This document shows, in pieces, positions 34,348 to 43,414 of a stretch of DNA of 64,000 nt. Below the pieces are notes generated by a model. That model searched no databases, was not told the origin of the DNA, and saw only the letters and a program-made list of their open reading frames with translations. The translations under genes were made by a program, and so were the position numbers. Numbering within the stretch: position 1 is the stretch's first letter; every line of letters starts with the position of its first letter. The DNA is from JAOTVV01 sp041602035 (lineage in GTDB: Bacteria > Gemmatimonadota > Gemmatimonadetes > Gemmatimonadales > GWC2-71-9): contig JBFIHA010000014.1 of the NCBI GenBank assembly GCA_041602035.1, positions 5,428 through 69,427 of the forward strand. The letters run 5' to 3'.

Positions 34348-35121
34348 GTGATTCCCATACGGGATGAGAACCCGACAGTCCTGACACCGGTGGTCACCCT
34401 TGGCCTGATCGCCGTGACGGCGGTGGTCTGGTTTGTGGTGCAGGGGGCTGGATCGTCCCCAGCCCTGGCGCGGTCGGTGTGCGAGCTGGGGCTGATCCCG
34501 GCCGACGTCTTGGGACGTGCGGCGCCCGGCACCCAGATCCCGATGGGCGGAGGAGCGGTGTGTCGGCTGAGCGGTGATGGGAATTGGCTCACGGTGGTGA
34601 GCTCGATGTTCCTCCACGGCGGGTGGTTCCACCTGATCGGCAACCTGTGGTTCCTCTGGGTGTTCGGCAACAACGTCGAGGACGCCATGGGGCACGGCCG
34701 GTTTTTTGTCTTCTACCTCGTCTGCGGCGTGGCGGCGGCCCTGGCGCAGATCCTTCCCCAGCCCGGCTCGCGCATTCCGATGGTGGGTGCCTCGGGCGCG
34801 ATCAGCGGCGTCATGGGGGCCTACCTGGTGCTGTACCCGCGGGTTCGCGTCCACCTGCTGGTGTTCCTGGGGTTCTTCGTGACCACGGTGAAGGTCCCGG
34901 CGTACATGATGCTGCTCTACTGGGCCCTCTTGCAGCTGGTGGGGAGCGTGCCGCAACTGGCCGATGCGGGATCGGGTGGGGTGGCATTCCTCGCGCATCT
35001 CGGTGGTTTCGTCGCGGGAGCGGCACTGATCAAGGCCTTCGCGAAGCCCGAGCTCGTACAGCAGCACCGGCCGCGTCGCCGCGTGGTGTTCCGCGACTTT
35101 GGCGGAGACCGCTGGTACTGA
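34348..35121 (+). CDS. Rhomboid family intramembrane serine protease
   Basis: 257 residues with six or more transmembrane helices. It cleaves substrates within the membrane using a Ser-His dyad: Ser149 in GASGAISG and His217 in FLAHLGGF. HGGWFHLIGNLWFLWVFGNNVEDAMG is the L1-loop/helix 2 block of the family. The N-terminus (VIPIRDENPT) resembles many bacterial rhomboids. GTG 34348 is chosen because GGGGGGAG is 3-4 bases upstream; longer in-frame starts add only charged residues. Substrates unknown. Confidence 0.9.
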   Translation: MIPIRDENPTVLTPVVTLGLIAVTAVVWFVVQGAGSSPALARSVCELGLIPADVLGRAAPGTQIPMGGGAVCRLSGDGNWLTVVSSMFLHGGWFHLIGNLWFLWVFGNNVEDAMGHGRFFVFYLVCGVAAALAQILPQPGSRIPMVGASGAISGVMGAYLVLYPRVRVHLLVFLGFFVTTVKVPAYMMLLYWALLQLVGSVPQLADAGSGGVAFLAHLGGFVAGAALIKAFAKPELVQQHRPRRRVVFRDFGGDRWY

Positions 35122-35133
35122 TCGGCAGCCGAG

Positions 35134-35148
35134 GCACCGACCCGGTGC
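35134..35148 (+). terminator. Weak hairpin after rhomboid gene
   Basis: GCACCG at 35134-35139 pairs with CGGTGC at 35143-35148 around ACC, 12 bases past the rhomboid stop. Short stem and no T-run; a weak terminator candidate. Confidence 0.3.
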
Positions 35149-35229
35149 TGCACCTCGAAGGCGGCCCGACCCTGCGGCGTGTACTTTTATCCGTCGCACG
35201 TCGGCATTCACCGTTGTCCTCCAGGGGAA

Positions 35230-35928
35230 ATGACACGTCCCAAGATCCTGTTGGTCGAGGACGAGGCCGATATCCTTGCCGTTCTCGAGTATACCCTCTC
35301 CCGCGAGGGCTACCGGGTGCTGGGCACACGTGACGGCAAGGAGGCCGTGCAGCTCGTGCGCCGGGAGGCTCCGGCGCTGGTGCTGCTCGACCTCATGCTT
35401 CCGGGACTCGACGGGCTCGAGGTGTGTCGCCGGCTCAAGGCCGACCCGGTGACGCAGCCGATCCCCATCATCATGGTGACCGCCAAGGGGGAGGAGAGCG
35501 ACGTGGTGCTCGGTCTTGGGCTTGGCGCGGACGACTACGTCACCAAGCCGTTCAGCCCGAAGGAGCTCGTCGCTCGCGTGAAGGCGGTGTTACGGCGGGG
35601 TCCCATGCGGCAGCAAGCGCCCGAGGTCGATCGCTTGGTGTTCGACGATCTCGTCATCGATAAGGCACGGCACGAGGTACTGGTCGAGGGCGAGCGCGTG
35701 GATCTGACACCTACGGAATTGCGGTTGCTCCATCTGTTGGCCGCACATCCGGGGCGCGTGTTCACGCGGGAGCAGTTGCTGAACCGCGTGATCGGCGGCG
35801 GCGCCTACGTGGTGAGTCGCAATATCGACGTGCACGTGCGGGGGGTTCGGAGCAAGCTCGGGCGGCAGCGGGATCGCATCGAGACGATCCGCGGCGTGGG
35901 CTACCGGTTCGCGGATCGGGAGGCGTGA
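35230..35928 (+). CDS. phoB: Phosphate-regulon-type response regulator (PhoB)
   Basis: 232 residues of the OmpR/PhoB class. Receiver domain with KILLVEDEADI, phosphoacceptor Asp54 in LVLLDLMLPG and Lys in DDYVTKPFSPKELVAR; winged-helix DNA-binding domain from about residue 130 with LTPTELRLLHLLA and RNIDVHVRGVRSKLG ending in RGVGYRF. ATG 35230 follows AGGGGAA. It is co-translated with the histidine kinase (TGATG). The pst genes downstream and a Pho-box-like repeat support the PhoB assignment over other OmpR-type regulators. Confidence 0.9.
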   Translation: MTRPKILLVEDEADILAVLEYTLSREGYRVLGTRDGKEAVQLVRREAPALVLLDLMLPGLDGLEVCRRLKADPVTQPIPIIMVTAKGEESDVVLGLGLGADDYVTKPFSPKELVARVKAVLRRGPMRQQAPEVDRLVFDDLVIDKARHEVLVEGERVDLTPTELRLLHLLAAHPGRVFTREQLLNRVIGGGAYVVSRNIDVHVRGVRSKLGRQRDRIETIRGVGYRFADREA

Positions 35929-37715
35929 TGGTGGTCGCATCTCGGTTCTTCTGGAGACTGTACGCGAGCTACGCGGTGCTCATCGTGGTGGGGGTCGTCA
36001 CGGTCGGCGTGCTAGCGGCGCGGCGGGTGGCCCGCGACACCGAGGCTGAGACCGGCCGATCGTTGGAAGTTCGTGCTCGGCTCCTGCACGACCTGGCGGT
36101 CGTGGCGCTGCGTGGTGAAGCCGGCGACGCGCTCGGGGCACGGGTGCGCCGCCTCGGAGCGGAGACCGGGACTCGCTACACGGTCATTGCGGCCGACGGC
36201 ACCGTCATCGCGGATTCGGACGAGGAGCCGGCGGAGATGGACAATCACGGGAACCGACCCGAGGTGCTCGATGCGGCCACTGCGGGCCGAGGTCGAGCCG
36301 TGCGGTTCAGCCGGACCGTGGCCGAGCGGATGATGTATGTGGCGCTCACCGTGGATGACCAGGGGCAGCGGCTCGGCTACGTGCGGGCGAGTCTTCCCCT
36401 CACGGTGCTGCGGGCCCGGACCTCGGACGTCCGAGCGCTGGTCGGGTTCGGCGGCGTGGTCGCAGCGCTCGTGGCCCTGATCATCGGCGCGTTTGTGGCG
36501 CGTCGCGTCACGGCACCGCTGGTCTCGATGACGACGGCCGCCGAGGCGATCGCAGCGGGAGAGTACGGTCGACGGGTACCCGCGGCGTCCAACGACGAGA
36601 TTGGCGCGTTAGCTGGCGCGTTCAACCGCATGGCGGCGCAGCTCGAGTCGCGCTTGGCGACGATCACCGAGGACCGGTCCAAGCTGCTCACCATCCTTGG
36701 CGGCATGGTCGAGGGGGTCATCGCCGTGGACGGCGAGCAGCGGATCGTCCACCTCAATGCGGCTGCCGGCCGTATCCTGCACGTCACACCCGGCGAGACA
36801 TTGGGGCGACCGGTGTGGGAAGTGACCCGGGTGCGGCAGGTCCGGACGGCGTTCGAACGGGTGCTCCGCGGGGCCGGGGAGGTCACGGAAGAGGTGCAGC
36901 TCGAGGTGGGTGGTGAGGAGCGGACCGTGCAACTGCACGCCGCCCGCCTGGTCAGCGGCCAGGATGTTCTAGTGGGCGCGGTCCTGGTACTCCACGACGT
37001 CACCGAGTTACGGCGGCTCGAAACGGTTCGTCGCGACTTCGTGGCGAACGTGTCGCACGAGCTGAAGACGCCGATCACGGCCATTCGCGGTCTGGTCGAT
37101 ACGATCGTGGACGATCCGGACATGCCCGCGTCGGTTCGGCGGGACTTCGAGCGGAAGATCCAGCGCCAGTCCGAACGACTTGCGCTCCTGGTGACGGACC
37201 TGCTCACCCTGGCGCGGCTCGAATCTGCCGAGGGTGTGCTCGAGGCGGAACCGCTCGACCTTGGCGAGATCGTGCGGCGCTCGGCGGGCAACTTTCGGGC
37301 TGCCGCCGCCGACAAGGGGTTGGTCTTCACCGTGGACGTGCCGGGCGATCAGGTGACCGTGTCTGGAGATCCCGACGCGCTAGAGTTGATGCTCAACAAC
37401 CTGCTCGACAATGCGGTCAAGTACACGTTGGCGGGGGGGACGGTGACGGTGCGGCTCCACCGCGAGAATGACACGGCCGTGCTTGAGATCCTGGATACTG
37501 GGATAGGGATCGGGAAGGAGCACCACGACCGGATCTTCGAGCGGTTCTACCGGGTGGACCTCGCGCGCTCGCGCGAGCTTGGGGGCACCGGCTTGGGGCT
37601 CTCGATCGTCAAGCATATCTGCTGGGCCCACGGTGGGCAGGTGGGGCTCGACAGTGCCCTCGGGGCCGGCACGACCTTCCACGTCCGGATCCCGCTCATT
37701 CCCCAAGGCGTGTGA
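35928..37715 (+). CDS. phoR: Phosphate-regulon-type sensor histidine kinase (PhoR)
   Basis: 595 residues. Two transmembrane helices (about residues 10-30 and 165-190) flank an extracytoplasmic sensor domain, followed by HAMP (RRVTAPLVSMTTAAEAIAAGEY), a PAS-like domain, HisKA with phospho-His377 in NVSHELKTPITAIRG, and HATPase (NNLLDNAVKY, DTGIGIGKEH, GGTGLGLSIVKHI). It phosphorylates PhoB, probably in response to Pst transporter activity through PhoU. The large periplasmic domain is longer than in E. coli PhoR, more like PhoR/PhoB pairs of Gram-positive bacteria. Confidence 0.9.
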   Translation: MVVASRFFWRLYASYAVLIVVGVVTVGVLAARRVARDTEAETGRSLEVRARLLHDLAVVALRGEAGDALGARVRRLGAETGTRYTVIAADGTVIADSDEEPAEMDNHGNRPEVLDAATAGRGRAVRFSRTVAERMMYVALTVDDQGQRLGYVRASLPLTVLRARTSDVRALVGFGGVVAALVALIIGAFVARRVTAPLVSMTTAAEAIAAGEYGRRVPAASNDEIGALAGAFNRMAAQLESRLATITEDRSKLLTILGGMVEGVIAVDGEQRIVHLNAAAGRILHVTPGETLGRPVWEVTRVRQVRTAFERVLRGAGEVTEEVQLEVGGEERTVQLHAARLVSGQDVLVGAVLVLHDVTELRRLETVRRDFVANVSHELKTPITAIRGLVDTIVDDPDMPASVRRDFERKIQRQSERLALLVTDLLTLARLESAEGVLEAEPLDLGEIVRRSAGNFRAAAADKGLVFTVDVPGDQVTVSGDPDALELMLNNLLDNAVKYTLAGGTVTVRLHRENDTAVLEILDTGIGIGKEHHDRIFERFYRVDLARSRELGGTGLGLSIVKHICWAHGGQVGLDSALGAGTTFHVRIPLIPQGV

Positions 37716-37733
37716 GCCGGAAATCTTATCTGG

Positions 37734-37767
37734 TCTTTACTCCCCCTTTACACACGACAGGTAAATT
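37734..37767 (+). promoter_or_regulatory. Pho-box-like direct repeat and -10 element upstream of pstS
   Basis: TCTTTAC (37734-37740), TCCC, CCTTTAC (37745-37751) are 7-bp direct repeats with 4-base spacer, an 11-bp period as in PhoB/PhoP sites. TAAATT at 37762-37767 lies 10 bp beyond, the expected place for a -10 element when PhoB replaces -35 contacts. Start of transcription would be near 37774, 90 bases before pstS. Confidence 0.65.
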
Positions 37768-37772
37768 GTCCT

Positions 37773-37790
37773 CGGGCCGAATCGGGCCCG
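37773..37790 (+). repeat. Hairpin at the predicted 5' end of the pst transcript
   Basis: CGGGCC at 37773-37778 pairs with GGCCCG at 37785-37790 (6-base loop). It falls at the start of the predicted transcript, where such stems often protect mRNA from 5' decay. Function inferred. Confidence 0.4.
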
Positions 37791-37865
37791 TCGTCGGCGC
37801 GGACCGTTGTGGGTTCGAGAAGCCGGCGGCGTCCAGTGCACACACCCAAGGGGGAACGAGCACTC

Positions 37866-38837
37866 ATGCGTACACACGGACTAGTCGCAGCCCTCGCAGT
37901 GGCGGCCCTCGCCTGTGGCGGAGGCGAGCAGAGGGGAGCGCCGGCGACCATCGCGATCGACGGGTCGAGCACCGTGTTTCCGATCACCGAAGCCGTGGCC
38001 GAGGAGTTCCAGCGGGAACACCCGGACACGCGGGTGACGGTCGGCATCTCCGGCACGGGCGGCGGGTTCAAGAAGTTCACGGTCGGCGAGACGGATATGA
38101 ATGACGCGTCGCGGCCGATCAAGCGCACGGAGGCCGACGCGGCGGCGGCCAACAACATCGAGTACATCGAACTGCCGGTGGCCTTCGACGGCATCTCGCT
38201 GGTCGTCAACCGGAACAACACCTTCGTGGACTACCTGACCGTCGACGAGCTACGGCGTATCTGGGAGCCCGGCAGCACGGTGCAGCGCTGGAGCCAGGTC
38301 CGCGCCGGCTGGCCGAACCGACCGATCGCGTTGTACGGCCCGGGCACCGATTCCGGAACGTTCGATTACTTCACCGAGGCCATCAACGGAGAAGGCGGCG
38401 CGTGCCGAGCGGACTTCACCGCCAGCGAAGACGATAACGTGCTGGTCCAGGGGGTCGCTGGTGACCCCAACGCGCTCGCGTTCTTCGGGTACGCGTACTA
38501 CGCCGAGAACAAGGACATGTTGAAGGTCGTGCCCGTGAAGGCCGGGGACGCCCAGCCGGTGGCGCCTTCGGACGAATCGATCAACACCGGAACCTACGCG
38601 CCGCTGTCCCGGCCCGTCTTCGTGTACGTCAGCGCAGCGGCGGCGGATCGACCTGAGGTCCAGGCGTTCGTTCGGTTCTATCTGCAGCAGGCCCCCACGC
38701 TCGTGAGCGAGGTTGGCTATGTGCCGCTGCCGGCCGACGTCTATCGTCTGGCACTGCAGCGGTTCGAGAACCGCGTGACCGGCACGTCGTTCGCTGACGG
38801 GACGGTTGGCAAGTCTCTCACGGACGTACTCCGCTAG
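37866..38837 (+). CDS. pstS: Phosphate ABC transporter, substrate-binding lipoprotein PstS
   Basis: 323 residues. Lipobox AALAC at residues about 14-18, then the periplasmic phosphate-binding fold: IDGSSTVFPITEAVAEEF, GISGTGGGFKKFTVGETDMNDASRPI (binds the phosphate oxygens) and GPGTDSGTFDYF. It hands phosphate to PstC/PstA. ATG 37866 directly precedes the signal peptide; AAGGGG lies 12 bases upstream. First gene of the pst operon, under the Pho-box-like element. Confidence 0.95.
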   Translation: MRTHGLVAALAVAALACGGGEQRGAPATIAIDGSSTVFPITEAVAEEFQREHPDTRVTVGISGTGGGFKKFTVGETDMNDASRPIKRTEADAAAANNIEYIELPVAFDGISLVVNRNNTFVDYLTVDELRRIWEPGSTVQRWSQVRAGWPNRPIALYGPGTDSGTFDYFTEAINGEGGACRADFTASEDDNVLVQGVAGDPNALAFFGYAYYAENKDMLKVVPVKAGDAQPVAPSDESINTGTYAPLSRPVFVYVSAAAADRPEVQAFVRFYLQQAPTLVSEVGYVPLPADVYRLALQRFENRVTGTSFADGTVGKSLTDVLR

Positions 38838-38880
38838 GCCATTGCACTCGAAGATCGAGCCAACCCAGGGGGAATCCGCA

Positions 38881-39960
38881 ATGTACGGTTTGTGGTCAGC
38901 CGGCCGGCCGGGGCTGCTCGCCCTGGTCGGAGTGTTCGGGATCGGTGCCGTGGCGCACGCCCAGGTCGAGGTCAAGTCCAAGGCGATGGAGCTGACCGTC
39001 ACCGGGCGCATGCATGCCCAGTTCAACACCACATCGGTGGGTGGCGAACCCGGGTCGGAGTACCTCATCCGCCGGGCGCGGATCACGGCGGAGCTCAAGA
39101 TCAACGACTTCGTGAGCGGCAAGATCCAGCCCGACTTCGGCGAGGGAGAGATCTCGCTCAAGGACGCGTACCTCCGTCTCTCCTTCCACCCCGCGTTCCG
39201 CGCGACGATCGGGCAGTTCAAGCGCCCGTTCGACGTGTTCGAGCTCACCAGCTCCACGCAGATCCTGGTCGTGGAGCGGGCCGGTGGGGTTCGTGGCGTG
39301 GATGCCTGCGCCGGGCCCGGGGGCACCTGTTCCTTCAGCCGTCTCACCGAGAAGCTTCAGTACGCCGACCGGGACATCGGTCTGATGATCGATGGTGAGG
39401 ATCCCTCCGGTCGGTTCTCCTACGCGGCGTCGATCACGAACGGTACTGGACAGAACACGGCGGACGAGAACGGTGCCAAGTCTTTCACGGGGCGTGTCGG
39501 CATCATGCCGGTGGATGACATGGTGGTCGCCGCGCATGTGGGTGCCCATGACTACGTCGATCCGGCGACCGGCAACGAGTACGCCGTCGCCTTCGGCGGT
39601 GACGTCGAAATCGGCAACTTCGACCAGGGGTTGCACGTGCAGGCCGGCGTGGTGACCGGCGACAACTGGCAAAACCTCGGTGCGAGCGGACCCAGTAAGT
39701 TCCTGTCCACACAGGGCATCGTAACGTACAAGCTCCCGGTGACCGAAAACCCATTCGTGACGCACGTCGAGCCCGTCGGCCGCGTGAGTTGGGGTGATCC
39801 GGACACGGACGTGTCGGACGACCACGGTTGGCTCTTCACGCCGGGCTTCGTGGTGTATTTTTCGGGCCGCAACAAGATCGGCCTCAACGTGGACATCTGG
39901 TCGCCGGCCACGGGGGATGCGGAGACGTCGCTCAAGGTGCAGGCCTACCTCCACTTCTAG
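38881..39960 (+). CDS. Phosphate-selective porin (OprO/OprP-like)
   Basis: 359 residues. Signal peptide ending at HAQV (residue about 27), then beta-strands throughout and a terminal Phe (AYLHF), as in outer-membrane porins. The segments TVTGRMHAQFNT, YLIRRARITAELKINDFVSGKIQPDFGEGEISLKD (read in parts) and FKRPFDVFEL match the OprO/OprP phosphate porin family. It lies between pstS and pstC, so phosphate supply across both membranes is coordinated. Ribosome site GGGGGAA eight bases upstream. Whether the channel selects phosphate or polyphosphate cannot be read here. Confidence 0.88.
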   Translation: MYGLWSAGRPGLLALVGVFGIGAVAHAQVEVKSKAMELTVTGRMHAQFNTTSVGGEPGSEYLIRRARITAELKINDFVSGKIQPDFGEGEISLKDAYLRLSFHPAFRATIGQFKRPFDVFELTSSTQILVVERAGGVRGVDACAGPGGTCSFSRLTEKLQYADRDIGLMIDGEDPSGRFSYAASITNGTGQNTADENGAKSFTGRVGIMPVDDMVVAAHVGAHDYVDPATGNEYAVAFGGDVEIGNFDQGLHVQAGVVTGDNWQNLGASGPSKFLSTQGIVTYKLPVTENPFVTHVEPVGRVSWGDPDTDVSDDHGWLFTPGFVVYFSGRNKIGLNVDIWSPATGDAETSLKVQAYLHF

Positions 39961-39998
39961 AAACCAGTGCCGGCGGGACGGCGGGTGCGGTCCAGGAC

Positions 39999-40937
39999 AT
40001 GACAAGCGCGAACGTGCCGGCAGCGGGTGGCATCCCCGATACCCTCAGCCGCCGAGCAACCCGGCGGTGGAAGGAAGAGGGCATCAAGGGGGTGCTGTTC
40101 CTGTGTGCGCTCATCTCGATTGCCGTCACCGCCGGCATCATCCTCGTCCTGAGCAGAGAAACGGTCCTGTTCTTCAAGGAGGTCCCGCTGTGGGAGTTCT
40201 TGTTCGGGACCCGCTGGACTCCACTGCTCGAGCCCCGGTCGTTCGGGGTTTTGCCATTGTTGGGCGGGACGTTCTTGATCGTGATCGGAGCGGGGGTCAT
40301 CGGCATTCCGATCGGCCTCGCCAGTGCCCTCTACCTGAGCGAGTACGCGTCGGACAGGGTTCGCAGCATCGCGAAACCGGTCCTGGAGATCTTGGCCGGT
40401 ATCCCGACGGTGGTGTACGGCTATTTCGCGCTCACCTTCGTGACGCCGCTCCTGCGGGCCGTCTACCCCGCCACCGGGATCTTCAACGCCGCCAGTGGCT
40501 CGATCGTGGTGGGGATCATGATCCTGCCGATGGTGGCATCGCTGTGTGACGATGCCCTTCGTGCGGTGCCGGACAGCCTGCGCCAGGGGGCGTATGCGCT
40601 CGGCGCGACCCCGTTCGAGGTCGCGACTCGAGTCGTGGTACCGGGAGCGCTCTCCGGGATCGTCGCCTCATTCGTGCTCGCGCTGTCCCGCGCCGTCGGC
40701 GAAACCATGGCGGTCACCATTGCCGCTGGTGCCACGCCGAAGCTCACGCTGAATGTGTTCGAGAGCATTCAGACCATGACGGCCTACATCGTTCAGGTCA
40801 GTTTGGGCGATACGCCCGCCGGGACGGTGGAATACCATACCATCTTCGCCGTTGGCGCGCTGTTGTTCGTGATCACCCTCCTCTCGAATTTGGCAGCGAT
40901 CCGGATCCTGCGTCGGTTTCGGGAGGTGTACGAGTGA
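39999..40937 (+). CDS. pstC: Phosphate ABC transporter permease PstC
   Basis: 312 residues with six transmembrane helices. Inner-membrane permease paired with PstA. IGLASALYLSEYAS, LEILAGIPTVVYGYFAL and the ABC-coupling EAA loop DALRAVPDSLRQGAYALGATPFEV are family signatures; LSRAVGETMAVTIAAG follows. ATG 39999 has a poorly spaced AGGA, but no better start exists in frame. The pstA GTG overlaps the stop. Confidence 0.95.
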   Translation: MTSANVPAAGGIPDTLSRRATRRWKEEGIKGVLFLCALISIAVTAGIILVLSRETVLFFKEVPLWEFLFGTRWTPLLEPRSFGVLPLLGGTFLIVIGAGVIGIPIGLASALYLSEYASDRVRSIAKPVLEILAGIPTVVYGYFALTFVTPLLRAVYPATGIFNAASGSIVVGIMILPMVASLCDDALRAVPDSLRQGAYALGATPFEVATRVVVPGALSGIVASFVLALSRAVGETMAVTIAAGATPKLTLNVFESIQTMTAYIVQVSLGDTPAGTVEYHTIFAVGALLFVITLLSNLAAIRILRRFREVYE

Positions 40938-41809
40938 GTCACCTCCTAGCTCCGCCCGAGAACCTGCGACGGCGGAAGCTGGTGGCGCGGGGGTTCCGCC
41001 TCGTCTGTGCGGGACTCACGTGGCTGTGCCTGGTCTTGCTCGCTGTGTTGCTGGTGCATGCGACGCGCGAGGGCCTGCCGTGGCTGGACTGGCAGTTCTT
41101 GAGCGATTTCCCGTCTCGGTTTCCTGAGCGGGCCGGAATCAAGTCGGCCCTCTACGGCACCCTGTGGGTCATCGGACTCACGGCGGTGATCTCGATCCCG
41201 TTCGGCGTGGCGGCGGCGATCTATCTGGAAGAGTACGCGAAGAAAAGCCGGATCAATACGTTGATCGAGGTGAGCATCTCCAACCTGGCGGGCGTTCCCT
41301 CGATCGTGTACGGCATTCTTGGGCTGGCGATCTTCGTCCGCTGGATGGCATTGGGTCGCAGTGTCGTGGCGGGCGCGCTGACCTTGAGCCTGATGATCCT
41401 GCCTGTCATCATCATTTCGTCGCGCGAGGCGCTGCGGGCCGTCCCCGGCTCCATTCGTCATGCGTCGTACGCTTTGGGAGCCACCAAATGGCAAACCGTG
41501 CGTCATCACGTCCTTCCGTCCGCCCTCTCCGGCATCCTGACGGGGACGATCCTGGCCCTCTCCAGGGCGATCGGGGAGACCGCACCCCTCATCATGATCG
41601 GGGCGCTGACCTACGTGGCGTTCGTGCCCCGGGGGCCGATGGACGCGTTCACCGCCCTGCCGATCCAGATCTTCAACTGGGTGTCACGGCCCCAAGCGGA
41701 CTTCCACGATCTGGCCGCGGCGGGGATCTTGGTGCTCTTGGTGGTGTTGCTGTTGATGAACGCTCTCGCGGTGATCATCCGGTACCGATCCCAGGGGCGA
41801 CAGCCGTGA
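40934..41809 (+). CDS. pstA: Phosphate ABC transporter permease PstA
   Basis: 291 residues with six transmembrane helices. Partner permease of PstC: GVAAAIYLEEYAKKS, ISNLAGVPSIVYGILGL, the EAA loop EALRAVPGSIRHASYALGATKWQTV and LSRAIGETAPLIMIGA. GTG start overlaps the pstC stop by 4 bases, and the pstB GTG overlaps its own stop, so pstC-A-B are translationally coupled. Confidence 0.95.
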   Translation: MSHLLAPPENLRRRKLVARGFRLVCAGLTWLCLVLLAVLLVHATREGLPWLDWQFLSDFPSRFPERAGIKSALYGTLWVIGLTAVISIPFGVAAAIYLEEYAKKSRINTLIEVSISNLAGVPSIVYGILGLAIFVRWMALGRSVVAGALTLSLMILPVIIISSREALRAVPGSIRHASYALGATKWQTVRHHVLPSALSGILTGTILALSRAIGETAPLIMIGALTYVAFVPRGPMDAFTALPIQIFNWVSRPQADFHDLAAAGILVLLVVLLLMNALAVIIRYRSQGRQP

Positions 41810-42609
41810 CGGCGCAGACCGGCGGCGAGCCAGCACCGGTGTCAAGGCCAAGCACGGCGGAGCCGCCAATCCTCGACGTCCGTGATGTCACGATCCGGTA
41901 CGGCACCAAGCCCGCGATTCGCAATGTGAGTCTCGAGATTCCGGAGCGGCGCATCACGGCCATCATTGGCCCGTCGGGGTGCGGCAAGAGCACGCTGCTG
42001 CGTCAGCTCAACCGCATGAACGATTTCATTCCGGGCGCGAGCATGGACGGCGAGATCCGGTATCGGGGCATTGATCTTTACGATTCTCAGGTGGACGCTG
42101 TGGAGGTGCGACGGCGGATCGGCATGGTGTTCCAGAAGCCCAATCCGTTCCCAAAGACCATCTTCAAGAACATCGCCTGGGGACCGGTGATCAACGGGTT
42201 CCGCGGTGATCTGCAGGGCCTGGTCGAGTCGTCGCTGCGCAAGGCGGCCCTCTGGGAGGAAGTGAAGGACCGGCTCAACGAGTCGGCGCTGGCGCTGTCG
42301 GGTGGCCAGCAGCAGCGAGTCTGTATCGCCCGGGCACTCGCGCTGCAGCCGGAAATCCTGCTGATGGACGAGCCGGCGTCGGCCCTCGATCCGGTGTCTA
42401 CCGCGCGGATCGAAGATTTGCTGTTCGAACTGAAGGAGCGCTATACGATCGTCATCGTGACCCACAACATGCAGCAGGCGGCGCGTGTGTCGAACTTCAC
42501 CGCGTTCCTGGATGCCGGGAAGCTGATCGAGTTCGGCGAGACCGATCAGGTGTTCACGCGCCCACGCGAGAAGCGGACCGAGGACTACGTCTCGGGACGC
42601 TTCGGATAG
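41806..42609 (+). CDS. pstB: Phosphate ABC transporter ATP-binding protein PstB
   Basis: 267 residues. Cytoplasmic ATPase energising phosphate import. Walker A GPSGCGKST, family-typical LLRQLNRMND and VFQKPNPFPKTIFKNI, signature LSGGQQQRVCIARALA, Walker B EILLMDEPASALDP and switch His in VTHNMQQAARVS. The GTG at 41806 gives a 25-residue N-terminal extension rich in Pro/Thr before the ABC domain, longer than usual. phoU follows after 7 bases. Confidence 0.96.
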   Translation: MTAQTGGEPAPVSRPSTAEPPILDVRDVTIRYGTKPAIRNVSLEIPERRITAIIGPSGCGKSTLLRQLNRMNDFIPGASMDGEIRYRGIDLYDSQVDAVEVRRRIGMVFQKPNPFPKTIFKNIAWGPVINGFRGDLQGLVESSLRKAALWEEVKDRLNESALALSGGQQQRVCIARALALQPEILLMDEPASALDPVSTARIEDLLFELKERYTIVIVTHNMQQAARVSNFTAFLDAGKLIEFGETDQVFTRPREKRTEDYVSGRFG

Positions 42610-42616
42610 GTCGACC

Positions 42617-43288
42617 ATGACGAAACACCTACGGCGTGATCTCGACGATCTCAAGAAGGCGCTGCTGGAAGTGGCGTCCCTGGTGGAGGGATCGGCCAAC
42701 AAGGCGATCACCGCACTCACCGAGCGACGGGCGGACCTGGTTCCCGACGTGGTCGCCGCCGACGACGAGATCGATCGGCGTGAGGTGCAGATCGAGGAGA
42801 ACTGCCTCAAGATCCTCGCATTGCACCAACCCGTGGCGGCCGATCTCCGGTTCGTCGTGGCTGCCCTCAAGGTGAACAACGATCTCGAGCGCATGGGGGA
42901 TCAGGCGGTCAATATTGCCGAGCGGGCGGCCTACCTCGCCGAGCGGCCGCCACCGGGTATCCCGGTCGATTTCACGCGAATGGCGGAGGTGGTGCGGGAG
43001 ATGATTCGGACCAGTCTGGACGCCCACCTCAATCTCGACGTCGACCTCGCGCGGCGCGTGGGCCGGATGGACGACCAGGTGGACGATGTCCACCGCGACA
43101 TGTACCGCGTCGTCCACGAACGTATTCGAGAAGACCCGTCCGTCGTGGAAGCAGCGATCGCCTACCTGTCGGCATCCCGCGACTTGGAACGTGTCGCCGA
43201 TCTCGCCACCAACATTGCCGAAGACGTGATCTTCATGGTGGAAGGCGAGGTGGTGCGGCATCGGGGCCCGCCGCCCGGGATGGAATGA
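42617..43288 (+). CDS. phoU: Phosphate signalling protein PhoU
   Basis: 223 residues, all helical, two repeated three-helix bundles. Metal-binding PhoU signatures are seen in both halves: DDEIDRREVQIEENCLKIL and NNDLERMGDQAVNIAER, then DDQVDDVHRDMYRVV and SRDLERVADLATNIAEDV. It links the Pst transporter to PhoR and holds the regulon off when phosphate is plentiful. Last gene of the pst operon. Confidence 0.95.
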   Translation: MTKHLRRDLDDLKKALLEVASLVEGSANKAITALTERRADLVPDVVAADDEIDRREVQIEENCLKILALHQPVAADLRFVVAALKVNNDLERMGDQAVNIAERAAYLAERPPPGIPVDFTRMAEVVREMIRTSLDAHLNLDVDLARRVGRMDDQVDDVHRDMYRVVHERIREDPSVVEAAIAYLSASRDLERVADLATNIAEDVIFMVEGEVVRHRGPPPGME

Positions 43289-43299
43289 CTCGCGCCTGG

Positions 43300-43328
43300 T
43301 CACGGCCCGCCGAACGCGCGGGCCGTGA
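43300..43328 (+). terminator. Terminator hairpin after pst-phoU operon
   Basis: TCACGGCCCG at 43300-43309 and CGGGCCGTGA at 43319-43328 form a perfect 10-bp stem with a 9-base loop, 11 bases past the phoU stop. Only two T residues follow. Best terminator candidate for the phosphate operon. Confidence 0.7.
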
Positions 43329-43414
43329 TTGCATTCGGTCCATCCCCCCGTCAGATTGCGGGACTTCATGACGACACAGGTTGGAATGCAACGCACGATC
43401 GGGCCGTCCGGCGC

